This document shows, in pieces, positions 14,909 through 23,718 of a stretch of 36,897 bases of DNA (its first letter is position 1; every line of letters starts with the position of its first letter). The position numbers and the translations under genes were made by a program. The stretch comes from Flavobacteriaceae bacterium (GTDB taxonomy: Bacteria > Bacteroidota > Bacteroidia > Flavobacteriales > Flavobacteriaceae): positions 1-36,897 of the forward strand of contig PBHD01000015.1 in the NCBI GenBank assembly GCA_002719315.1, given 5' to 3'. Below the pieces are notes generated by a model. The model did no database searches, was not told the origin of the DNA, and saw only the letters and a program-made list of their open reading frames with translations.

Positions 14909-16160
14909 TTGCCAAAAAATTATTTTTTTCTCTATCTAGAAATAAAACTATTACAAAACTTATTAAAAAATATGTTATAGAAAAATAATAGAGTAAAGGA
15001 GAAAGAATTAGATAAAACTCTTTGTTGGCAGGAAAAAGAAAGAATAAAATTCCAGATATGTTAATCAAATATTGAAATTTTAAAGCCCAATTGTAGCCAT
15101 CCATAAGAGCAGTGTAGCTGAAGACACATAAAAGAATTAGAAAGCTAAACAGCCATTTTTGTGTTGTATAAAACTCTGAAAAATTCAGAAGAAAAATAAA
15201 CAACATTATGTTTGTGGAAACTAACTGAAAAAGAGCCCAAAATTTAAGAAGTTTTGAACTAGGGGTATTATATTTTTTAAGTTTGAAAACATCCTTAATT
15301 ATATTTGAAGGATATTTTTTTTCTACATCTTCAGGTCTCCACCCTGTTGGTTTTAACCACAAGGTAAATTTGTCTTTCCACTTCTTAGCCCTCCATGCAT
15401 CTAAAAATAATCCCCAAAGATGTTTAAAATTAATGATTATTGGATTCCATGTTTTTACAGGTTTTAGAACTCCAAAAACAGGGGGTTCCTCTTCTAATTC
15501 TTCTTGGAAAGTTCCAAATATCCTATCCCAAACACAAAAAATTGCCGAAAGGTTTTTGTCAATATAAATAGGATTAATGGCATGATGAACCCGGTGCTGT
15601 GAAGGTGTTACAAAAATATATTCTAAAAATCCAAGTTTTCCAATATGCTGAGTATGATACCAAAATTGACCAAAAAGATGAAGTGGAGCTAAAATATTAA
15701 TAACTTCTTGAGGAATTCCTAAAAAGGCAGCAGGGATTAGGAAAATCGCAGTATAACCTAGTAAATTAGAAATACTTTGGCGTAGGGCGCAAGCAAGATT
15801 AAATTCTTCACTGCTGTGATGAATTATATGTTGATTCCAAAAAAAATTTATTTTATGATTTAATCTATGATTCCAATAACTTGAAAAGTCAACACATATA
15901 AATGCAATTAGATAAACCCAAATTGAACTTTCAATGGTTAAAAAAGATAATTCAGATTTAAGATATGGGTAGGAAACTAATATTAAGACTAGACCTAATG
16001 AGTCTTTAATAATATTTGTGAGACCAGAACTTAGACTAGATATTGTATCCATGAAAGTATAAGTTTGCTTGCCTTTTAAATGACCATAAAATATCTCAGC
16101 CAAAACTAAAAGCATGAAGATTGGAATTGCAAAAAGTAAGGCATTAGCGTATGCTTCCAT
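14898..16160 (-). CDS. Sterol desaturase/fatty acid hydroxylase family membrane enzyme, alkylglycerol monooxygenase-like
   Basis: 420 residues. Di-iron membrane hydroxylase with the three histidine boxes: HRLNH (98-102), HIIHH (111-115) and HRVHH (189-193), plus His161/169/172 between. The layout, with WYHTQHIGKLG and the third box followed by NPIYIDKN, resembles AGMO/TMEM195-type ether-lipid monooxygenases. About eight hydrophobic segments; the C-terminal 130 residues form an extra membrane block. Substrate unknown, probably a lipid. It has its own good promoter at 16186-16217 and overlaps the glycosyltransferase by 11 bases. Confidence 0.85.
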   Translation of the reverse strand: MEAYANALLFAIPIFMLLVLAEIFYGHLKGKQTYTFMDTISSLSSGLTNIIKDSLGLVLILVSYPYLKSELSFLTIESSIWVYLIAFICVDFSSYWNHRLNHKINFFWNQHIIHHSSEEFNLACALRQSISNLLGYTAIFLIPAAFLGIPQEVINILAPLHLFGQFWYHTQHIGKLGFLEYIFVTPSQHRVHHAINPIYIDKNLSAIFCVWDRIFGTFQEELEEEPPVFGVLKPVKTWNPIIINFKHLWGLFLDAWRAKKWKDKFTLWLKPTGWRPEDVEKKYPSNIIKDVFKLKKYNTPSSKLLKFWALFQLVSTNIMLFIFLLNFSEFYTTQKWLFSFLILLCVFSYTALMDGYNWALKFQYLINISGILFFLFPANKEFYLILSPLLYYFSITYFLISFVIVLFLDREKNNFLANAV

Positions 16161-16185
16161 TATTAAAATTGAAATAATTTAATCA

Positions 16186-16217
16186 CAAATTTAAGAATTG
16201 GTGTTTCTTTAACCAAA
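16186..16217 (-). promoter_or_regulatory. Bacteroidota-type promoter for the desaturase-glycosyltransferase unit
   Basis: On the minus strand TTTG (16217-16214), 20 bases, then TAAATTTG (16193-16186), 25 bases before the ATG. It fits the TTTG/TAnnTTTG consensus closely. A small TTGGT/ACCAA dyad overlaps the -33 box. Confidence 0.6.
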
Positions 16218-16236
16218 TATCTTTTTTAATGAATTT

Positions 16237-19200
16237 TTAATCACTAAGAACCCATTCGCCTTTATTAATCAAAGGCTCTGCTTGTTTATATTTTATTTTT
16301 TTAGTCTCCCCCGAGCTAACATTTCTTATGATCACCTTCTCATTTCTTCCAATTTTTGGTTTCTCCCTAATAATGGTTTCAGTTACTTGATTTGATTGAT
16401 TTCCAGCATTTGCACCAACTCTTCTATTTCTTTGGGCTAGTTCCTCACTATTTAAAACTTCATCTTTTGATGTTTTGTAACTTTCAGATTCTTTTCTCTT
16501 TTTTGCCTCAGTTATTGATGATTCATTTTGTGTTGGAATATTTCCTTTGAATAGAAAAGAAAGAACTTCTTTATTTAATTTATTGATCATTGATTTAAAT
16601 AGTTCAAAAGATTCAAATTTATAGATCAAAAGTGGATCTTTTTGCTCATGAACAGCCAGTTGGACAGATTGTTTCAATTCATCCATTTTTCTTAGGTGAG
16701 TTTTCCACTCTTCGTCAATTATAGCAAGGGTTATATTTTTTTCAAAATCGTCAATTAAGCTTTTCCCTTTAGATTCGTATGCGTTTTCAAGATTAGTTAC
16801 AACATTTAATGTCTTTACTCCATCAGAGAATGGGACGACAATTCTTTCAAATTTGTTATTTGCTCTTTCAAAAACATTTTTAATGACAGGATAAGCTATT
16901 TCTGCACTAGACTTGTTTTTATTTTGGTAATTAGAATTTAAAATATCATATAATTTATTTGTGATATCACTTTCTTCAGAGTCATTAAATTCTGATTCGT
17001 CAATTGGAGAAGTAATCGAAAAATTACTAATTATTTCAAATTCAAAATTTTTGAAATCATTTGATAGCTTATTATCTACTGTAATTTTTTCACAAGTGTC
17101 ATATATCATGTTAGCAATATCTACCTTTAGTCGATTTCCTAAAATTGCATGTTTTCTTCTTTTATAAATTACTTCTCTTTGTGCATTCATGACATCATCA
17201 TACTCAAGAAGTCTTTTTCGAATTCCAAAATTATTTTCTTCAACTTTTTTCTGTGCACGTTCAATAGATTTAGTCATTAATGAGTGTTGAATTACTTCAC
17301 CTTCTTTAAGCCCCATTCGATCCATTACTTTTGCAACCCTTTCAGATCCAAAAAGCCTCATGAGATTATCTTCAAGGGAAACATAAAATTGAGAGCTTCC
17401 TGGATCTCCTTGTCTTCCAGAACGGCCTCTTAATTGACGATCTACTCTTCTTGAGTCATGTCTTTCTGTACCAACAATAGCAAGGCCACCAGAATTTTTT
17501 ACCTCATCAGATAACTTTATGTCAGTCCCTCGTCCTGCCATGTTAGTGGCAATTGTTACAACACCTTTTTTTCCAGCTTCAGCAACTATTTCTGCCTCTT
17601 TTTTATGGAGTTTAGCATTTAAGACATTATGATAAACTTTCCTTATGTTAAGCATTTTACTGAGCAATTCAGAAATTTCTACTGAAGTTGTTCCAATAAG
17701 AACTGGCCTACCTTCATTTGATAAAGACACAACTTCATCTATTACAGCGTTATATTTTTCTCTCTTCGTTTTGTATATCAAGTCGTTTTTATCATCTCGG
17801 GCAATTGGTTCATTTGTAGGAATTTCAATAACATCTAATTTGTATATTTCCCAGAATTCCCCTGCTTCAGTTATTGCAGTTCCTGTCATACCTGATAGTT
17901 TTTCATACATTCTAAAATAATTTTGTAGAGTTATAGTAGCAAATGTTTGAGTAGCAGCTTCTATTTTGACATTTTCTTTTGCTTCAATTGCTTGATGCAA
18001 ACCATCAGAATATCTTCTCCCATCCATTATTCTTCCAGTTTGCTCATCTACAATCATAACCTTATTATCCATCACTACATATTCTATATCTTTTTCAAAA
18101 AGAGTATAAGCTTTTAAAAGTTGATTCATTGAGTGAATTCGTTCTCCTTTTATGTCAAATTCTTTAAAAAGACTTTCTTTTTGCTTTGCTTCTTCTTTTG
18201 GGTCAAGATTTTGATTCTCTATTAATGCGACTTCATTTCCAATGTCAGGAAGAATAAAAGAGTTTTTGTCATCATTATTTTTGGAGAGTGTTTCTATGCC
18301 TTTATCTGTAAGCTCAATTTGATTATTTTTTTCGTCAATAGTGAAGTATAATTCCGCATCTACTTTTGGCATTTCTCTGTTATTATCTTGCATATAGAAG
18401 TTTTCTGTTTTCTGAAGCAGTTGTTTAATACCTTCCTCGCTAAGAAATTTAATAAGAGCTTTATTTTTAGGAAGCCCTCTAAAAACTCTTAACAATAAAA
18501 GCCCCCCTTCTTTGGTGTCCCCAGTAGTCAAAATTTTCTTACACTCTGCTAAAACACCTGTTAATAATTTCCTTTGTTTTGAAACTAAATCTGCTATTTT
18601 AGGTTTTAATTCATCAAACTCATGTCTCTCTCCTTTCGGAGTTGGGCCAGATATAATAAGAGGTGTTCTAGCATCATCAATTAAAACTGAGTCAACTTCA
18701 TCAATTATCGCATAATGATGTTTCCTTTGAACAAGATCATCAGCTGAGTGAGCCATGTTGTCTCTTAAATAATCAAATCCAAACTCATTATTAGTGCCAT
18801 ATGTAATATCAGCCTTATATGCATTTCTTCTTTCTTGGCTATTTGGTTTGTGGTAGTCAATACAATCAATACTTAATCCATGGAATTGAAAAATTGGACC
18901 CATCCATGAACTGTCTCTTTTGGCTAAATAGTCATTTACTGTTACTAAATGCACACCTTTACCTGTTAAAGCATTAAGATAAATCGGTAGAGTTGCTGCT
19001 AGTGTTTTACCTTCACCTGTTTGCATTTCAGAAATTTTTCCTTGATGTAATGATATACCTCCAATAAGTTGAACATCATAATGAACCATATCCCAAACGA
19101 TAGACTTTCCAGCAGCATCCCATGAATTAGACCAAATCGCCTTATTTTCTTTAAGCGTTATAAAATCATTTTCTTGGGATAAAACCCTATCAAATTCAGT

Positions 19201-19599
19201 TGCTTTAACTTCAATTTTTGAATGCATTAAAAATCGCTTACAAGTCTCCTTTACCAGAGCAAATGCTTCAGGAAGAATTTCATCTAAAGTATTTGATATT
19301 TTTTTCTGTAAAGTATTTTCGATTTCATCAATCTTTTGATAGAGAATTTCTTTTTGATTAAGATCTTCAGTTTTTTCAATTTCTAATTCAACTTCTTTTA
19401 TTTCTTTACTCAAATCATTTGTTCGATTAAAAATCCTTTCTTTAAATTCATTTGTCTTATCTCGAAGATCATCATTAGACATTGAATTATATGATTTGTA
19501 AAAAGAATTTATTTGATCAACTATTGGATAGATTTTAGATAAATCTTTTTTTGCTTTATTCCCAACAAAAATTTTTAAAATTGAATTCAAGAGCCCCAT
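16237..19599 (-). CDS. secA: Protein translocase ATPase SecA, long Bacteroidota form
   Basis: 1120 residues against about 900 in E. coli. It drives preprotein export through SecYEG. Walker A TGEGKT is at 194-199, and DEVD with the rest of the DEAD motor follows (RKHHYAIIDEVDSVLIDDAR). Extra length comes from a coiled-coil-like insert near the N-terminus (about 60-105) and a long insert in nucleotide-binding domain 1 after PTPKGERHEFDELKP. The C-terminus lacks the zinc-binding CxCx8C[HC] motif; it ends KIGRNEKVIIRNVSSGE and NKGEWVLSD, an ending I recall from flavobacterial SecA. A terminator and -7 element separate it from the upstream gene. Confidence 0.97.
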   Translation of the reverse strand: MGLLNSILKIFVGNKAKKDLSKIYPIVDQINSFYKSYNSMSNDDLRDKTNEFKERIFNRTNDLSKEIKEVELEIEKTEDLNQKEILYQKIDEIENTLQKKISNTLDEILPEAFALVKETCKRFLMHSKIEVKATEFDRVLSQENDFITLKENKAIWSNSWDAAGKSIVWDMVHYDVQLIGGISLHQGKISEMQTGEGKTLAATLPIYLNALTGKGVHLVTVNDYLAKRDSSWMGPIFQFHGLSIDCIDYHKPNSQERRNAYKADITYGTNNEFGFDYLRDNMAHSADDLVQRKHHYAIIDEVDSVLIDDARTPLIISGPTPKGERHEFDELKPKIADLVSKQRKLLTGVLAECKKILTTGDTKEGGLLLLRVFRGLPKNKALIKFLSEEGIKQLLQKTENFYMQDNNREMPKVDAELYFTIDEKNNQIELTDKGIETLSKNNDDKNSFILPDIGNEVALIENQNLDPKEEAKQKESLFKEFDIKGERIHSMNQLLKAYTLFEKDIEYVVMDNKVMIVDEQTGRIMDGRRYSDGLHQAIEAKENVKIEAATQTFATITLQNYFRMYEKLSGMTGTAITEAGEFWEIYKLDVIEIPTNEPIARDDKNDLIYKTKREKYNAVIDEVVSLSNEGRPVLIGTTSVEISELLSKMLNIRKVYHNVLNAKLHKKEAEIVAEAGKKGVVTIATNMAGRGTDIKLSDEVKNSGGLAIVGTERHDSRRVDRQLRGRSGRQGDPGSSQFYVSLEDNLMRLFGSERVAKVMDRMGLKEGEVIQHSLMTKSIERAQKKVEENNFGIRKRLLEYDDVMNAQREVIYKRRKHAILGNRLKVDIANMIYDTCEKITVDNKLSNDFKNFEFEIISNFSITSPIDESEFNDSEESDITNKLYDILNSNYQNKNKSSAEIAYPVIKNVFERANNKFERIVVPFSDGVKTLNVVTNLENAYESKGKSLIDDFEKNITLAIIDEEWKTHLRKMDELKQSVQLAVHEQKDPLLIYKFESFELFKSMINKLNKEVLSFLFKGNIPTQNESSITEAKKRKESESYKTSKDEVLNSEELAQRNRRVGANAGNQSNQVTETIIREKPKIGRNEKVIIRNVSSGETKKIKYKQAEPLINKGEWVLSD

Positions 19600-19620
19600 A
19601 ACAGGAAATAAATTTTAGTT

Positions 19621-19628
19621 CAAATTTA
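19621..19628 (-). promoter_or_regulatory. Candidate -7 element for secA
   Basis: Minus-strand TAAATTTG, 21 bases before the secA ATG and directly after the terminator of the upstream gene. No good -33 box is present. Confidence 0.4.
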
Positions 19629-19631
19629 AGT

Positions 19632-19658
19632 AAAAAAAAAGCCTTGAAATAGACTTTT
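19632..19658 (-). terminator. Intrinsic terminator between the DUF2795 gene and secA
   Basis: On the minus strand AAAAGTC pairs with GGCTTTT (one G-U pair) around an 8-base loop at 19637-19658, followed by TTTTT (19636-19632). It lies 14 bases after the upstream stop codon. Confidence 0.6.
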
Positions 19659-19672
19659 AAATGTATTATTAC

Positions 19673-19894
19673 CTAATATTCATCTTCATTCCAAAGATAA
19701 TCCTCTTCAGTTGGAAAATCAGGCCATATTTCTTCAATAGACTCATATACATCGTCTTCATCCTCCATAGATTGTAAATTTTCAACAACTTCAAGTGGAG
19801 CACCAGTTCGAATTGAAAAGTCAATTAGTTCATCTTTGCTAGCCGGCCATGGCGCATCACTGAGATATGAAGCAAGTTCTAATGTCCAATACAT
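19673..19894 (-). CDS. DUF2795 small acidic protein
   Basis: 73 residues, very acidic toward the C-terminus (EDEDDVYESIEEIWPDFPTEEDY). The N-terminal MYWTLELASYLSDAPWPASK is strongly conserved in Bacteroidota in my memory of the family, and DUF2795 is the name. No function is established. It is preceded by a near-consensus promoter and followed by a terminator, so it forms a transcription unit of its own upstream of secA. Confidence 0.85.
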   Translation of the reverse strand: MYWTLELASYLSDAPWPASKDELIDFSIRTGAPLEVVENLQSMEDEDDVYESIEEIWPDFPTEEDYLWNEDEY

Positions 19895-19911
19895 AATAAA
19901 ACTAATTTTTG

Positions 19912-19941
19912 CAAAAATATATTTTTAAGTTAAAATTGCAA
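19912..19941 (-). promoter_or_regulatory. Bacteroidota-type promoter for the DUF2795 gene
   Basis: Minus strand TTG (19941-19939), exactly 19 bases, TATTTTTG (19919-19912), 18 bases before the ATG. Spacing equals that of the rRNA promoter at 35706-35735. The rest of the gap up to the plus-strand gene at 20177 (about 235 bases) is AT-rich and shows no further feature to me. Confidence 0.65.
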
Positions 19942-20176
19942 GAATTGTCAGTGTTTTTTTTAATTATTGTATTTAATATCTACTATATTAAAATCGATTG
20001 AAAATTTTCTGATTAAAAATAAAGTAGTAGTTGAAAGTCTCTTAAACAATGATATTATTAATTAACTTAAATCTTTATAATTTGATTTTAAAAAAAAATC
20101 ACAAACCAAATATGTCTATATTTATTATAAACTTTAGCTAAAAATAATTTTTGGAATGCAAGAAAGTATCTCTAGA

Positions 20177-21343
20177 ATGAAAATTAAATTTTTGAAATTT
20201 TCATTCTTATTTTTTTTATATCCTTTTATTTTATTTTCTAATGGGAATAAAAATGAGTTGTTTTCTATAATAACAATTGGGCCATACCAAAATGAGCTAT
20301 ATAGTGCCTTTGGCCATTCTGGAGTAAGGTATCAAAATATTGAGCAAGGACTGGATGTATTTTACAATTACGGTATTTTTGATTTTAATCAGCCAAATTT
20401 TTACACAAATTATGTAAAAGGTAAATTAACATACATGGTTGGCAAGAATCAATATAGTTTTTATGAAAGATACTATTCTAATCAAAAGAGGTATATAAAA
20501 GAGCAGGTTCTAAATTTAAGTTCTAAAGAAAAAATTTTTTTACTTGATTATCTTGAAAATAATGTTAAAAAAGAAAACAGATTTTACCCCTATAACTATA
20601 TTTTTAATAACTGTTCAACTAAAATTAGAGATGTTTTAGAACTTACGATTGGAGAAAAGTTAAAGTTTAATGATCCACCCGCTAATTTGTCTTATAGATC
20701 TCTAATAGATAGGTACTTAGACAATTATAAATGGGCAGATATAGGGATAGATATTTGTTTAGGAACTAAAATTGATGATAAAGCATCTAATTATGATGCT
20801 ATGTTTTTACCTGAACATCTATTTTCTTCATTGGAAAATGCAACTGTAGGAGACAAAAAACTTGTATTTGAAACAAGAATTAATAATTTAGATCAGGATC
20901 AGATTATTTCAAGAGGAATTATATCTCCAAAAATAGTTTTTTCTATTTTTCTAATTATCTCTTTATATTTTTCTTTTAGACAAATTAAATATCATAATAA
21001 GTTTATTTATTTTGATTCTTTATTATTCTTCCTTTCAGGTATGATTGGCATACTAATTTTATTTTTGTGGTTTTTTACAGATCATATTTCAACTAATAAC
21101 CTCAATATTTTATGGGCATTTCCATTGAATATTTTAGTACCTTTTTTTATTATAAAAAGAATAGATTCAAAATTTTTAAATAACTATATGATTTTATCCA
21201 GTTTTATGACATTTTTAATTCTTTTTATATGGATTTTTTATCCTGAATTTTTTAATAATAGCTTAATGATTTTTGTTTTAGCGATTTTTTTAAGGTCATT
21301 AACTAATGCAATTTATTACAAAAAGCAGTATAATAGAATATAG
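20177..21343 (+). CDS. DUF4105 (Lnb N-terminal-like domain) membrane protein, candidate lipoprotein N-acyltransferase
   Basis: 388 residues from the ATG at 20177; an ATG at 20156 would add MQESISR before the signal sequence. The signal segment (1-22) leads to an extracytoplasmic domain (about 25-240) with FGHSGVRY (His47) and FNNCSTKIRD (Cys146), a His-then-Cys order as in permuted NlpC/P60 (LRAT-like) folds. Five hydrophobic helices follow (about 250-388). From memory, PF13387/DUF4105 is named for Lnb, a Bacteroides lipoprotein N-acyltransferase. Applying that role here is inference. Lies 86 bases upstream of pssA, whose pathway yields phosphatidylethanolamine, a plausible acyl donor. Confidence 0.8.
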   Translation: MKIKFLKFSFLFFLYPFILFSNGNKNELFSIITIGPYQNELYSAFGHSGVRYQNIEQGLDVFYNYGIFDFNQPNFYTNYVKGKLTYMVGKNQYSFYERYYSNQKRYIKEQVLNLSSKEKIFLLDYLENNVKKENRFYPYNYIFNNCSTKIRDVLELTIGEKLKFNDPPANLSYRSLIDRYLDNYKWADIGIDICLGTKIDDKASNYDAMFLPEHLFSSLENATVGDKKLVFETRINNLDQDQIISRGIISPKIVFSIFLIISLYFSFRQIKYHNKFIYFDSLLFFLSGMIGILILFLWFFTDHISTNNLNILWAFPLNILVPFFIIKRIDSKFLNNYMILSSFMTFLILFIWIFYPEFFNNSLMIFVLAIFLRSLTNAIYYKKQYNRI

Positions 21344-21345
21344 AA

Positions 21346-21429
21346 ATGGGTTCAATGAAAATAGATCTAGTTAAACTAATACCGTTTGAATTACATACGT
21401 ATATTGTCAAATATTTGATAAAAATCTAA
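21346..21429 (+). CDS. Possible 27-residue micro-ORF upstream of pssA
   Basis: ATG at 21346 (or in-frame ATG at 21355), reading MGSMKIDLVKLIPFELHTYI and seven more residues, ending in TAA at 21427-21429, immediately before the pssA ATG at 21430. It fills nearly the whole gap between the DUF4105 gene and pssA. The peptide is amphipathic and basic at its end. I recognise no family, and chance is possible in a gap this short; the exact abutment with pssA is the only argument for it. Confidence 0.25.
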   Translation: MGSMKIDLVKLIPFELHTYIVKYLIKI

Positions 21430-22191
21430 ATGACAAAAAAAATAATACCTTCTTTTTTTACTTTTCTAAATCTAATTTCTGGCTGTATCGCAATTTATTT
21501 TGTTTTTTCTTCTCAGTTTTTAATTGTATTTATTTTCTTGTTATTAGGAGTTTTCTTTGATTTTTTAGATGGTTTTTTTGCCAGGATTCTAGATTTGGAA
21601 ACAGATTTTGGAGTTCAATTAGATTCGATGGCAGATGTAATAACTAGTGGGTTCTTACCCGGGGTTATACTCAGTCAAATATTTATTTCAAATGGTAATT
21701 CTTCAACAGTAATTGATTTAAGTTTTTTTGTGGATGAAAAAATAGAATTTACTCCATTGTTATTGTGCGGTTTTATATTGACGCTTGCTGCAGTTAATAG
21801 ATTAGCTAAGTTTAATCTTGAATCAAATGATAATAATCAGAAAGACTTCAAGGGACTTCCTGCTCCAGCCATGGCAATTTTTTTTGGTTCTCTGCCATTA
21901 TTAATTGAATCGCCAAGTTTTTTATTTTTAAAACCAATATTACTATCAAATATTACTTTAATTTTTTTAGCAATTTTTTTTAGTTTTTTAATGAATTCAA
22001 ACTTTGCTTTTTTCTCTTTAAAGACTCTCAAGGGGAACAGTTTTGACAAAACATTTAAGGTAACAACCTTTTTGATTAGTGTTGGTTTAATTTTTTATTT
22101 TGGATTAGCAGGTTTTTCCTTGGCAATTTGCTTTTACATATTTTTGAATTTCATCAAAAATATTTTGGATAATAAAAAAGTTAGAGATTAA
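21430..22191 (+). CDS. pssA: CDP-diacylglycerol-serine O-phosphatidyltransferase
   Basis: 253 residues, inner-membrane enzyme making phosphatidylserine from CDP-diacylglycerol and serine, the precursor of phosphatidylethanolamine. The CDP-alcohol phosphatidyltransferase motif is complete: Asp44, Asp47, Gly48, Ala51, Arg52, Gly61, Asp65, Asp69 (DxxDGxxAR...GxxxDxxxD). About seven hydrophobic helices. The N-terminal PSFFTFLNLISGCIAI is typical of the PssA subgroup. No decarboxylase (psd) is in the window. Its last 11 bases overlap the end of lptB on the other strand. Confidence 0.95.
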   Translation: MTKKIIPSFFTFLNLISGCIAIYFVFSSQFLIVFIFLLLGVFFDFLDGFFARILDLETDFGVQLDSMADVITSGFLPGVILSQIFISNGNSSTVIDLSFFVDEKIEFTPLLLCGFILTLAAVNRLAKFNLESNDNNQKDFKGLPAPAMAIFFGSLPLLIESPSFLFLKPILLSNITLIFLAIFFSFLMNSNFAFFSLKTLKGNSFDKTFKVTTFLISVGLIFYFGLAGFSLAICFYIFLNFIKNILDNKKVRD

Positions 22192-22921
22192 TTTTTTTTT
22201 CTCTTAATTCAAAGTTTTTTCCTAAATAAACTTTTCTAACCATTTCATCTTTTGCTAGATCCTCAGGCGCTCCTGCTTTTAATATGCTACCCTCAAACAT
22301 TAAATAAGTTTTGTCAGTTATAGCAAGTGTTTCTTGAACATTATGGTCTGTTATAAGTATACCTATGTTCTTCTTTTTTAAATGGGCTACTATTCTTTGA
22401 ATATCTTCAACAGCTAATGGATCGACGCCTGCAAATGGCTCATCAAGTAAAACAAATTTTGGGTCCGTAGCCAATGCTCTAGCAATTTCTGTTCTTCTTC
22501 TTTCACCACCAGATAAAAGGTCACCTCTATTTTTTCTTATATGACTAAGCCCAAATTCTTCAATTAAAGAATCTGTTTTTTCTTTTTGTTCTTTTTTTGA
22601 AAGATTAGTGAGTTGAAGAACACTTAAAATATTTTCTTCTACATTTAATTTTCTAAAAACAGATGCTTCTTGAGCCAAATAACCAATTCCATATTGTGCT
22701 CTTTTGTACATAGGGAATTTAGATATATTTTCTTTATTCAGGAAGATATTACCAGATTCTGATTTAATAAGCCCTACAATCATATAAAAGGAGGTTGTTT
22801 TTCCAGCTCCATTTGGACCCAATAGACCTACTATTTCTCCCTGTTTTACACTTAGTGAAATCCCTTTAACAACTTTTTTACCCTTGTAGGATTTTTCAAT
22901 TTTTTCTGCGCTTAGAATCAT
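22181..22921 (-). CDS. lptB: Lipopolysaccharide export ABC ATPase LptB
   Basis: 246 residues. LptB powers extraction of LPS from the inner membrane with LptF/LptG. Walker A GPNGAGKT (35-42), signature LSGGERRR, Walker B FVLLDEP and the switch histidine in LITDHNV are intact; FAGVDPLAV is the LptB-type D-loop. The ATG overlaps the tatC stop (ATGA), and kdsD is two genes upstream, so an LPS-related enzyme and the exporter motor share one operon with tatC. Confidence 0.95.
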   Translation of the reverse strand: MILSAEKIEKSYKGKKVVKGISLSVKQGEIVGLLGPNGAGKTTSFYMIVGLIKSESGNIFLNKENISKFPMYKRAQYGIGYLAQEASVFRKLNVEENILSVLQLTNLSKKEQKEKTDSLIEEFGLSHIRKNRGDLLSGGERRRTEIARALATDPKFVLLDEPFAGVDPLAVEDIQRIVAHLKKKNIGILITDHNVQETLAITDKTYLMFEGSILKAGAPEDLAKDEMVRKVYLGKNFELREKKINL

Positions 22922-23718
22922 ATATTAACTTTTTTAAAAGTTGCTTTTGAAATAAATATACTAATTTCATAAAGTATCAGAATTGGAATACTTACTATAA
23001 TTTGACTGATCACATCAGGAGGAGTTATGATAGCAGCAATACTTAATACTATTACCAAGGCATACTTTCTATTCTTTTTAAGAAAAGCAGGTGTTACTAT
23101 TCCTACTTTTGTTAGGAAATATATAACTATTGGCAGTTCAAATATTATTCCAGATGCTAGAACAGAAGCTCTTACAAGTCCAATATAACTACTTAAATCA
23201 AAATCATTAAAGATTTCATTACTAACACTATAACTTCCTAAAAAATTAACTGAAAGAGGAGTAACTACATAATATCCAAAAAGTATTCCTGCAAAAAATA
23301 AAATGGATGATGAAAAAATAAACCACTTTGCATTTTTTTTCTCATTTTGGTGGAGTCCAGGACTTACAAATTTCCAGAATTCATATACTACATATGGAAA
23401 AGCAATTATAAAGCCAGCTAGGATAGATGTCCAAAGATGAGCAGAGAATTGCCCGGCGACAGTTCTGCTTTGAATTCTAAATGGCAATTCACTTATGCAA
23501 AAAATATCGCTGTTCCAGATATTTTTTGAAAGGTCACAAAAAAATCTATACGTAACGAAATCAGTTTTTTTTGGCCCAAATATTAAAGTATCAAAAATAA
23601 AATCTTTAAAGAAAAAGGCTATTATTCCAAATAAAAATATAGATATGCAAGATCGTATCAAATGCCATCTTAATTCTTCAAGATGATCTAAAAAAGACAT
23701 TTCATTTGGGTTTTTCAT
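22918..23718 (-). CDS. tatC: Twin-arginine translocase subunit TatC
   Basis: 266 residues with six membrane helices. TatC recognises twin-arginine signal peptides of folded proteins. N-terminal MSFLDHLEELRWHLIRS is the family signature; FAGILFGYYVVTPLSVNFL and ITPPDVISQIIVSIPILILYE mark the later helices. The loop after helix 1 (about 45-90) is longer than in E. coli TatC, as in other Bacteroidota. Both ends overlap neighbours by 4 bases (ATGA with kdsD upstream and lptB downstream). No tatA is in the window. Confidence 0.95.
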   Translation of the reverse strand: MKNPNEMSFLDHLEELRWHLIRSCISIFLFGIIAFFFKDFIFDTLIFGPKKTDFVTYRFFCDLSKNIWNSDIFCISELPFRIQSRTVAGQFSAHLWTSILAGFIIAFPYVVYEFWKFVSPGLHQNEKKNAKWFIFSSSILFFAGILFGYYVVTPLSVNFLGSYSVSNEIFNDFDLSSYIGLVRASVLASGIIFELPIVIYFLTKVGIVTPAFLKKNRKYALVIVLSIAAIITPPDVISQIIVSIPILILYEISIFISKATFKKVNI

